Below, piece by piece: positions 1 through 5,605 of a stretch of 8,365 nucleotides of DNA. The stretch is from Deltaproteobacteria bacterium (lineage in GTDB: Bacteria; Desulfobacterota; SM23-61). Under the pieces are notes generated by a model, which did no database searches, was not told where the DNA came from, and saw nothing but the letters and a program-made list of their open reading frames with translations. Made by a program: the position numbers and the translations under genes. Position 1 is the stretch's first letter, and every line of letters starts with the position of its first letter. The stretch covers positions 1-8,365 of the forward strand of contig JAPLIW010000820.1 in NCBI GenBank assembly GCA_026388915.1. The letters run 5' to 3'.

Positions 1-8
1 ATGCCCAT
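1..8 (-). CDS. Probable start of a further minus-strand gene (runs off the window)
   Basis: On the minus strand an ATG at 8-6 is preceded by AGAGAGG with a 7-nt spacer, a good Shine-Dalgarno. Only the first codons lie in the window, so no product can be given. Without the insertion, this start would lie about 40 nt after the DUF6398 stop, which is normal operon spacing. The insertion would then separate it from its original operon. Confidence 0.35.
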
Positions 9-37
9 ACGATTTCCTCTCTTATCACCTTAGTTAA

Positions 38-47
38 ATAGGCTTTT
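38..47. repeat. Target-site duplication, left copy
   Basis: ATAGGCTTTT directly abuts the left inverted repeat of the insertion. The identical 10 bases occur in the same orientation at 464-473, and identity stops at both outer and inner borders. Confidence 0.8.
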
Positions 48-182
48 GGGCTCTTCCACTTGACTCATGTTCATTCCGGTAATGTTTAAAAAACCAACGA
101 ATGTCGTTGTTGGGTATAAATAACGATATCCCGCTTGATCTTTCTGGCTTTCAGCGTTGATTCTCCCTCCCCCTCGATGGGG

Positions 183-323
183 GAAGGTGTGAAAAAATCG
201 AATTAGTTCTTTTTCGCGTCATTCCGGCGAAAGCCGGAATCCAGTGTTTTCAAGGATTTACGAACTTACTGGACCCCGGTTTTCACCGGGGTGACGGCTG
301 AAAATCAATTTTTTCACACCTTC
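183..323. repeat. Inner inverted-repeat element bounded by GAAGGTGTGAAAAAAT
   Basis: The two ends are exact inverted copies over 16 nt (183-198 and 308-323), and similarity continues a few bases inward. GGGG lies outside both ends (179-182 and 324-327), a possible 4-bp duplication. Removing the element rejoins a continuous CCCCCTCGATGGGGGAGGG repeat. No coding capacity. Confidence 0.65.
217..296. repeat. Innermost palindromic repeat, CGTCATTCCGGC...GGTGACG type
   Basis: The left half, CGTCATTCCGGCGAAAGCCGG then AATCCAGT (217-244), carries its own hairpin. The right half (268-296), ACTGGACCCCGG then TTTTCACCGGGGTGACG, is its diverged inverted copy with a second hairpin. This sequence type is a widespread intergenic repeat in proteobacteria and Desulfobacterota. 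Confidence 0.75.
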
Positions 324-456
324 GGGGAGGGAAGGGTGGGGGTGAAAAGTCTTCTGAATCTGGTGTTTCTTTGATTCAACCCCCCTCGCCCCGACCCTCT
401 CCCACGGCGGGGAGAGGGAGTTTTCGGCCGGAAAATGTCAACATGAGTCAAGTGGA

Positions 457-474
457 AAAGCCCATAGGCTTTTT
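457..474. terminator. Weak bidirectional terminator-like hairpin at the insertion junction
   Basis: AAAAGCC-CATA-GGCTTTT pairs the element end with the target duplication, with runs of A and T on both sides, just past the DUF6398 stop. The stem is only 7 bp with three GC pairs, so termination would be weak. Confidence 0.3.
464..473. repeat. Target-site duplication, right copy
   Basis: ATAGGCTTTT directly abuts the right inverted repeat and is one base from the DUF6398 stop codon. It partly complements the element's end (AAAAGCC), so a small hairpin forms at this junction. Confidence 0.8.
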
Positions 475-945
475 CTATTTCCCCTCCCGCTTGAGCATTT
501 CCTGAACTTCCGGGGGCAGATGTCTTTTGTCCACGATCAAGCCATTGATCATGACAAAATTCGAAAAAGGGCTGTTTTCCTTCATATGATGGGTTGAAAA
601 TTCTCCATCATAATATCCCATCTTGAACATGTTTCGGATTACCTGTGCTTTTTGGGAGGTCGTGCTTTTCGAGGTTCCGAAAAAATTGCAGATGTCGTCA
701 GCCGTGGCGTACGGTTTGAAACTCTTATCAAACAGAAAGTTTATGCTCCCCAGGGCATAGACGACCGCCGCCGCCCATATTTCCATCCGGCCGGAAAGGA
801 ATGGAACCACCCGTTTCCGGGACATCTTCATGATAAGCTTCTCGCACAGTTGCTTATAATCTTCATCCAAATATTCCCGGCAAAAAGCCGTGGTCATTTC
901 CACCAATTTTTGCACCTTTTCCTCAATCATTTTTTTCTCTTTCAT
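475..945 (-). CDS. DUF6398 domain-containing protein
   Basis: The protein has 156 residues from the ATG at 945. The family block runs from about 10 to 115: FCREYLDEDYKQLCEKL, then KRVVPFLSGRMEIWAAAVVY and ALGSINFLFD. The segment TADDICNFFGTSKSTTSQKA (81-100) reads as a helix-turn-helix, so nucleic-acid binding is possible, but the function is unknown. In my experience this domain turns up beside or fused to pRiA4b ORF-3-like proteins, which fits its position directly downstream of one. The frame is open up to 1086, but that part overlaps the preceding gene. I chose ATG 945, which has GGAAGG 11 nt upstream and a 44-nt gap to that gene. ATG 930 is an alternative. The TAG stop at 475-477 is separated by one base from the flanking duplication of the insertion at 48-463. 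Confidence 0.85.
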   Translation of the reverse strand: MKEKKMIEEKVQKLVEMTTAFCREYLDEDYKQLCEKLIMKMSRKRVVPFLSGRMEIWAAAVVYALGSINFLFDKSFKPYATADDICNFFGTSKSTTSQKAQVIRNMFKMGYYDGEFSTHHMKENSPFSNFVMINGLIVDKRHLPPEVQEMLKREGK

Positions 946-989
946 GGTTTGGGTAACCTTCCATCCGCATTCGTTTTGGGTGACAAAGT

Positions 990-1640
990 CTACCCCGCGT
1001 ATGCGCAAACCCCGGTACGGGGAGAATTTACCAGTGGGAGGAACATCTCTTCGTCGCAACCATGCTTGCCGGCGCAATCGTCGCAAAGCCAGCCTTGGTT
1101 ATCGTATATGCAATCCACGCAGATGGTCGTAGCCGGCTTTTCGCACTGATTGCATATGATCTGGGGAGCTTCATTCCTTACCAGGATTTCCACTTTGCCC
1201 TTTTTCAGGCTGCCCTCGAATTCAGAAACCACCTTCAGAAGCAGTTCCGTGGTGCTGCCGAAATCATATTCATAAAGCCATGTTTGCCCTGGGCTCAGGA
1301 TGTCGCTCAATTTTTCGTTCATGTCTATTTCCTCTTCACCGGCGGAAAAGCCGCTCATGTGGCCGCAGCATTCCAGCCAGGTATCCCTCAAAAACATGTC
1401 TAAATCCCCAAAACTGGCTCTGCCCAACGCTTTAAGATGCATCCAGTACAGGTCGCCCGATAGGCCGTATCCTTCAACCAGGAGATGAAATATCTTGGCA
1501 GAAGACTTCCTTCTGCCGGTGGTCTTTTCGTTTTTTTCTTTTGGCTGCAGACATTTTTGCAGGTGCTTTGGGGCCTCTTTTTTGGTTACCGTCCCCTTGC
1601 ATATCGCGCAGGTTCCGTTCAGCGGTAGTTTTTTCGCCAT
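990..1640 (-). CDS. Plasmid pRiA4b ORF-3-like protein with zinc-binding termini
   Basis: The protein has 216 residues in three parts. An N-terminal C-x2-C...H-x3-C cluster (Cys11, Cys14, His26, Cys30) looks like a small zinc knuckle. The middle, about 50-150, matches the pRiA4b ORF-3 (IS1096 passenger TnpR-like) domain: FHLLVEGYGLSGDLYWMHLK, then FLRDTWLECCGH, and the typical YEYDFGSTTEL at 123-133. A C-terminal cysteine cluster (163, 166, 174, 177, 186, 189, with His193 and Cys195) ends in NSPRTGVCAYAG. The domain's function is not established; it is often carried on mobile or plasmid DNA. The start is well supported: GGAG lies 6 nt upstream, and an in-frame TGA just before the ATG blocks any longer version. 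The DUF6398 gene follows 44 nt later, so the two probably form an operon. Confidence 0.85.
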   Translation of the reverse strand: MAKKLPLNGTCAICKGTVTKKEAPKHLQKCLQPKEKNEKTTGRRKSSAKIFHLLVEGYGLSGDLYWMHLKALGRASFGDLDMFLRDTWLECCGHMSGFSAGEEEIDMNEKLSDILSPGQTWLYEYDFGSTTELLLKVVSEFEGSLKKGKVEILVRNEAPQIICNQCEKPATTICVDCIYDNQGWLCDDCAGKHGCDEEMFLPLVNSPRTGVCAYAG

Positions 1641-1809
1641 GATTCACTCCCCTCGATGATTTGATCAGGAATTCTTCAAACTTGCCACACATCTTCTCGA
1701 AGGATGCAAGCTCGCTTTTGCTCATTCCTTCATGACCGTCAGGCAAGCAGCCGCCGCCTTCGACCGCCTCTATCAGCTTCTTAGCCGGGTTCTTTTTATA
1801 TTCGTTGTA
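1641..1809 (-). pseudogene. Unidentified coding-looking fragment behind the DUF1016 truncation
   Basis: A minus-strand frame different from the DUF1016 one reads as plausible protein: YKKNPAKKLIEAVEGGGCLP, then DGHEGMSKSELASFEKMCGK and FEEFLIKSS. Its codon choice resembles that of the neighbours. It starts where the DUF1016 homology breaks off. The frame stays open past 1640 and overlaps the next gene out of phase, so its original end is unclear. The only internal ATG (1725) has AAGGA directly against it, which is poor spacing. I do not recognise the family. It could be the leftover of a gene fused to or inserted into the DUF1016 gene, or a chance open frame. Confidence 0.3.
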
Positions 1810-1844
1810 AAAGGGGTATAATTTCGACAAAGTGGCTCCATCCC

Positions 1845-1871
1845 AATTGTCGCGACAGTGTCGCGACAATT
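1845..1871. repeat. Perfect 27-nt palindrome inside the DUF1016 coding region
   Basis: The left arm AATTGTCGCGACA (1845-1857) and its exact reverse complement (1859-1871) flank a single central G. In the gene it encodes IVATLSRQL, the second TLSR motif of the domain. The core CGACA-N-TGTCG is shared with the palindrome at 1954-1978. Confidence 0.9.
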
Positions 1872-1953
1872 TGCGCCTTAGAGAAAACTTCTGCAAAGCG
1901 GACCATGCGAAAAAGATTTTGTTGAGAAAATCCATTTCCAAATTCATCCACCA

Positions 1954-1978
1954 ATTTTCTCGACAGTGTCGAGAAAAT
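1954..1978. repeat. Perfect 25-nt palindrome inside the DUF1016 coding region
   Basis: The left arm ATTTTCTCGACA (1954-1965) and its exact reverse complement (1967-1978) flank a central G. It encodes IFSTLSRKL, the first TLSR motif. Its centre is 108 nt from that of the other palindrome and the two are in the same reading phase. Confidence 0.9.
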
Positions 1979-2172
1979 CTGCTCTCCATAACTGGCTCTT
2001 TTTTCTTTGAGGATATCCTTCCGAATCCGCTGGCCCACTCTCCAATAAAGCATTACCAAGGTGGAATTCACCGAGCGGGCCGTATCCTGCCGGGCCTCCA
2101 GGATCAAGGACCGTAAGTCATCAAGAAGTCTCTCGCCTTGCTGCAATATGTTTAGGGATTTCTCCGCCATTA

Positions 2173-2307
2173 TTACACCTCCACATCAAACGCTTGGGAG
2201 CTACCGTTGCCGAAGATGTCTATGACTTTGACGTGAATTTGGTATTTTCCGGTTTTTTCAAGGTAGGTCTCCGGATCAATTTTTGTGTAGGAGCCAACCC
2301 CAAACGG
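2173..2307 (-). pseudogene. 3' remnant of a probable site-specific DNA methyltransferase gene
   Basis: This frame is open for only 44 codons, between TAA at 2308-2310 and TAA at 2173-2175. It has no start codon of its own and encodes a strongly protein-like tail (KIDPETYLEKTGKYQIHVKV, then IDIFGNGSSQAFDVEV). From memory, the VKVIDIFGN-type ending is characteristic of the C-termini of certain N6/N4 site-specific DNA methyltransferases. I cannot confirm this without a search. The catalytic domain is absent. The last codons include GGAGG (2178-2182), which is well placed 7 nt before the next ATG at 2170. The fragment may therefore persist because it carries the ribosome binding site of the DUF1016 frame. 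Inference: a methyltransferase-DUF1016 pair once stood here and its 5' part was deleted beside hsdR. Confidence 0.5.
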
Positions 2308-2407
2308 TTATGTGCGCACATATCGAATTCATATTGCCCATTCTTAATGGATCAGCGCAAGGCCTGGAGGATAGCGGGGGAGGCCGGAATGAAGACCGCT
2401 AATCATC
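2308..2407. other. Spacer between hsdR and the methyltransferase-like remnant
   Basis: These 100 bases hold no supported gene, no convincing terminator hairpin and no clear promoter. The remnant's frame closes at an in-frame TAA at 2308-2310, so this is probably the scar where the 5' part of the remnant gene was lost next to the hsdR end. Confidence 0.4.
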
Positions 2408-5400
2408 TCAGGCAGTAGCATAAATAGAGGGGGAGGCGGTGGGGTATTGAATAAAGATATGGCTGAACACCATCTCCGCCTTGGTTTTGACGTCCTCCGG
2501 GGTGTAAGCTTCAAGGGGCAGACCGGTCTTTTCATTCCAGAGGAAATCGTGGATGAAATTCCTGACGGCGGCCCGGGTCGCTTCTTTTTCCCGCCACTGG
2601 TCCACCCTCAGCTTCTCCGCCTTCAGTGCCCCGAGCAGGCTTTTGGCCACCTCTTTAATCCGGTTCCTGTCCCGGGCGGACAGCTCAGGCTTCAGCAGAA
2701 GGTCGAAAAGGGCCAGGTTTTCCTCGTCCAGTCCCTCCCGGACGGCCCGTTTCTCTTCGCTATCCAACGCTTCAACAAACTTCAGCAGGGCGGTAAAGGT
2801 TTCCTCGATCGTCAGCCTGTCTTTCTCCTGGTTGTATTCCTCGATGATCTCTTGATACTTTCTATAGAAGTCGATCCTGAGGGGGTTTTTAAGGATCATC
2901 TGCCTGAGCCGCTTTTCCACCTCGTTCTTCAGGCATTGGACGGTTGTATTCCTCTCCGGATGTTTTCGAAATTCTTCCTTCAGGCGGTTGAAATCGATTT
3001 TGCTGATGTCGTAGGGCTTATATTCCTCGGGGCGCTCAGCTCCTGTGGGGACAACAGGGGTAATCACCGTATCAATTATGCTGTGTAATTCCTGAATAAC
3101 CTTGGTGATATTCGCCTTATCCCGGTCATCCTGGAGCTTCTGGTAAATGATTTCGATGGCCTCATGCTCCTTTTTATATTTCAGGATCCCCCTAATGGTC
3201 AGGCATGCCTTGAACTTTTTGAAAACTTCCCTTGCCAGAATTTCAAACCGTTTGCGCGTCTCCTCGCTTTGATTAATGACCTCTTTGGCTTCCTTGATCG
3301 CTGCGATTCGATGGAATCCGGCCGTGGTCAAAACCTTCCCAATATCGAATCCTCGTTCTTTCAAGAAGCCCTTTGCCAGGTCGATGGCTTCTGCCAGCTC
3401 TTCCAGAAGGTCTTTTTCTGGTTTTATGGGGTCCTGACCGTCGGCCTTTACTCCCGTGGCAAACGTGGCCAGGGCCCGACGAAGGTTCTTGAGGATTCCG
3501 CAATAGTCCACGATGAGGCCGTTGTTCTTTCCCTCATGCACCCGGTTGGCCCGGGCGATTGTCTGCATGAGGGTATGCGCCTTTAAGGGCTTATCCAGGT
3601 AAAGGGTGGCCAGGCTGGGAACATCGAATCCGGTCAGCCACATGGCGCACACGATGGCGATGCGGAAGGGATGGTCGGGATCTTTGAAAGCCGTATCCAC
3701 ATCGATTCTTTTTCCGTCGGGTGTCTCAAAACCCTTTTTGATTCTTTCCCGGTGCGGGAGGATGTCAAGACCCCATTCCTGGAAACGCTTCACCTCCCCC
3801 TGCTCTTCGCTCACCACAACGGCCATGGCCGTCTCTTTCAGCCAGTCCACCTGCCGGCGGATCTGCATCTCCTCCTGTTCATCGCCCGCCTTTTTCAGGG
3901 CGGATTCCACATCCTTGAGGTGATCCTGCCAGTAGTTCCGGATCAGGTTGTACATCCGCACCGTGGTGATCTTGTCGATGCAGATGAGCATCGCCTTGCC
4001 GGTTTCCCACCGGGTTGCATAGTGCCGGACGAAATCCCCGGCTATGGCAGCCAGGCGCTTTTCCGCGGTGATGATGTGATACTCGCGGGAAAGCTCTTTT
4101 TCCAGGCGGGCTTGCTGATCCGGGTCAAGCTCGAATTCTTCCAGCTTGGCGGCCAGCTTTTCATTAATCTTCGTCGTAGTAATCTTGAGCTTCTCTCCAC
4201 GGTTGTCATAGTAAAGGGGCACTGTTGCCTGGTCATCCACCGCCCTCTGGAAGTCGTAGGTGGAGACATATTCACCGAAAATCCTCTTGGTGATTTCATC
4301 GTCCTTGAAAAGGGGCGTCCCGGTGAAGCCGATGTAATGGGCGTTGGGCAGGGCGTTGCGCATGTTCCAGGCCAGCTTTCCATACTGGGTACGGTGGGCC
4401 TCATCCGAAATGACGATGATATCATTCCGGGCCGAGTAGGGGTCGGCCGGGTTCACTTCCTGGTTGAACTTGTGGATCATCGTAAAAACATAGGGCTTGT
4501 CCTGTTTCAGAACTTCCTGAAGGTTTTCCCCCGACGAAGCCCGGCATTGGTCCCGGTCGTTGTCGCAGATGCCGCAGCCGGCAAAGGTTTTGTAGATCTG
4601 TTTATCCAGGTCCTCCCGGTCAGTCACTACCAGGAAGGTGAAGTTGCCCGGAAGCTTGCGGTGGATTTTCTGGGAGAAAAAGACCATGGAGTAGGATTTC
4701 CCCGCTCCCTGGGTGTGCCAGAAGACGCCGAGCTGGCCGTTGAGGTTTTCCCGGCTGCGCACCGCTTCCACCGCCCGATTGACCCCCAGGAACTGATGGT
4801 TCCGGGCGATGATCTTGGCCGTCGTTTTCTGGCTTTCATCGAAGAGGATGAAATTCTCGAAAAAGTCCATGAAGTTCGGCTTGGCGCACAGGCCCTTGAG
4901 CAGGGTTTCCAGGTCCACCACACCCGAATCTTCCTCGGCCAGCCTCTTCCACTCATGAAAATGGCCGTATTTGCTGGAGATGGAGCCCACTCTGGCCCGG
5001 TCCCCATTGCTTAAAACAATAAAAGCGTTGTGATCAAAGATGTAAGGAATGGTGTCCCTGTAATCGCTCAGGTTCTCTTCATAGGCGCGGCGGATATCCT
5101 TGTGGACATTCTTCAGCTCGATAAAAAGGAGCGGAATTCCATTGACGAATCCAATGATATCCGGCCGCCTCCTATAAAGCGGCCCCTGAATCCAGAGCTC
5201 GCGTACCGCCAAGAAGTGATTGCCCTTGGGATTTTCAAAATCAAATACCTTCAGGCGTCTTTCTTCGACCTGCCCCTTCTGGTTGCGAAAGGAAACTAGA
5301 ATTCCGTCTTTGTAAAGAGAATATTTCTCCCGGTTAACCTGCAGGCTGGATTTGGTTACGCTCGTTTCAGTGATTTGCTTGATAGCTGTTTCATAGGCCA

Positions 5401-5605
5401 CGGCGGGCAAATCCGGATTCAGCTTTTCCAGGACCTGGCGGAGGTATCGGACCAGCACCACTTCCTTCTCCGAATTCCTTCCCAGCGTCCCTTCCGGGCC
5501 GAGGACCTCTTCATTGTAAGCGAAGACCGACTCCCAGCCCAAATTATCATGGAAATAATCCGCGGTTGTCTGCTGGACCAGCCTGTCTTCGGTCATTTCA
5601 CTCAT
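2408..5605 (-). CDS. hsdR: Type I restriction endonuclease subunit HsdR (translocase/nuclease)
   Basis: HsdR is the ATP-driven DNA translocase and nuclease of the type I complex. It cuts DNA lacking the HsdM methylation after reeling it in. The 1065-residue protein has all expected parts in order. The PD-(D/E)xK nuclease is at about 148-165 (RRPDIIGFVNG...FIELK). Walker A is WHTQGAGKS at 296-304, the DEAH box ISDEAH at 399-404, and motif III GFTGTP at 426-431. Motif V is MWLTGFDVP at 655-663 and motif VI QTIARANR at 681-688. A long helical C-terminal region ends in FSHIFIQYP. No catalytic residue is missing and there is no frameshift, so the gene looks intact. It overlaps hsdS by 4 bp (ATGA), with GGTGAG 8 nt before the start, which points to translational coupling. 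Upstream genes are hsdS, then hsdM beyond the transposase insertion. Confidence 0.96.
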   Translation of the reverse strand: MSEMTEDRLVQQTTADYFHDNLGWESVFAYNEEVLGPEGTLGRNSEKEVVLVRYLRQVLEKLNPDLPAVAYETAIKQITETSVTKSSLQVNREKYSLYKDGILVSFRNQKGQVEERRLKVFDFENPKGNHFLAVRELWIQGPLYRRRPDIIGFVNGIPLLFIELKNVHKDIRRAYEENLSDYRDTIPYIFDHNAFIVLSNGDRARVGSISSKYGHFHEWKRLAEEDSGVVDLETLLKGLCAKPNFMDFFENFILFDESQKTTAKIIARNHQFLGVNRAVEAVRSRENLNGQLGVFWHTQGAGKSYSMVFFSQKIHRKLPGNFTFLVVTDREDLDKQIYKTFAGCGICDNDRDQCRASSGENLQEVLKQDKPYVFTMIHKFNQEVNPADPYSARNDIIVISDEAHRTQYGKLAWNMRNALPNAHYIGFTGTPLFKDDEITKRIFGEYVSTYDFQRAVDDQATVPLYYDNRGEKLKITTTKINEKLAAKLEEFELDPDQQARLEKELSREYHIITAEKRLAAIAGDFVRHYATRWETGKAMLICIDKITTVRMYNLIRNYWQDHLKDVESALKKAGDEQEEMQIRRQVDWLKETAMAVVVSEEQGEVKRFQEWGLDILPHRERIKKGFETPDGKRIDVDTAFKDPDHPFRIAIVCAMWLTGFDVPSLATLYLDKPLKAHTLMQTIARANRVHEGKNNGLIVDYCGILKNLRRALATFATGVKADGQDPIKPEKDLLEELAEAIDLAKGFLKERGFDIGKVLTTAGFHRIAAIKEAKEVINQSEETRKRFEILAREVFKKFKACLTIRGILKYKKEHEAIEIIYQKLQDDRDKANITKVIQELHSIIDTVITPVVPTGAERPEEYKPYDISKIDFNRLKEEFRKHPERNTTVQCLKNEVEKRLRQMILKNPLRIDFYRKYQEIIEEYNQEKDRLTIEETFTALLKFVEALDSEEKRAVREGLDEENLALFDLLLKPELSARDRNRIKEVAKSLLGALKAEKLRVDQWREKEATRAAVRNFIHDFLWNEKTGLPLEAYTPEDVKTKAEMVFSHIFIQYPTASPSIYATA

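Larger units (their letters stand above)
163..420. repeat. Two facing GC-rich intergenic repeats inside the insertion, the left one interrupted
   Basis: The left copy begins CTCCCTCCCCCTCGATGGGG (163-182) and resumes at 324 with GGGGAGGGAAGGGTGGGGGTG. The right copy (about 379-420) is of the same type in the opposite orientation, with hairpin CTCTCCC...GGGGAGAG. This CTCCCTC-plus-GGGGAGGG pattern is a common intergenic repeat in many bacteria. The break in the left copy coincides with the borders of the element at 183-323. Confidence 0.6.
48..463. mobile_element. Non-autonomous insertion (MITE-like), 416 bp, with terminal inverted repeats and 10-bp target duplication
   Basis: The ends are inverted copies of one another over 24 nt with a single mismatch (48-71 against 440-463). 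Both begin GGGCT and contain TTCCACTTGACTCATGTT. An exact 10-bp direct repeat, ATAGGCTTTT, abuts both ends (38-47 and 464-473), as expected for a target-site duplication. There is no transposase inside, so the element would need one supplied elsewhere. A 10-bp duplication is within the range made by some IS4-group elements, but I do not assign a family. The interior is a stack of nested palindromic repeats, listed separately. The element sits one base past the DUF6398 stop, between that gene and a probable next gene start at the window edge. Confidence 0.82.
1796..2170 (-). pseudogene. Truncated YhcG/DUF1016 family protein, N-terminal domain only
   Basis: This is the DUF1016 N-terminal domain. 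Full-length family members (YhcG-like, roughly 340-380 residues) carry a PD-(D/E)xK nuclease domain behind it and are found near restriction systems. Visible hallmarks are LYWRVGQRI at 41-49, YGEQIFSTLSRKL at 61-73, FSQQNLFRMVRFAEVF at 81-96 and IVATLSRQLGWSHFVEIIPL at 101-120. At residue 120 the family sequence should continue into the linker and nuclease. Instead the frame reads LQRI and stops, so the catalytic half is missing. The start is clear: GGAGG 7 nt upstream, only 2 nt after the preceding stop. A short domain-only protein could still be made, so it might be a residual functional DNA-binding piece, but loss of the nuclease makes a pseudogene more likely. The two TLSR motifs are encoded by perfect DNA palindromes. 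Confidence 0.8.

Noticed and set aside
946..1086. Longer N-terminus for the DUF6398 protein
   Set aside because: The extension overlaps the end of the preceding gene, is very arginine-rich and lies outside the family block. ATG 945 has a ribosome binding site.
1474..1640. Extension of the 1809-1641 fragment through 1474 as one gene
   Set aside because: This part overlaps the well-supported start of the pRiA4b ORF-3-like gene out of phase, and the product turns into basic low-complexity sequence.
2319..2351. Alternative frame of the methyltransferase-like remnant (NGQYEFDMCAHNR)
   Set aside because: Codon-by-codon checking showed that this stretch is in a different phase from the conserved tail, which is closed upstream by TAA at 2308-2310.
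2447..3088. Plus-strand open frame opposite the hsdR 3' part
   Set aside because: Antisense to the intact hsdR C-terminal region, with low-complexity, unnatural composition.
3671..5014. Long plus-strand open frame of about 447 codons opposite hsdR
   Set aside because: It lies wholly antisense to an HsdR frame with all expected motifs and shows no recognisable domain. It is a shadow of high-GC codons.
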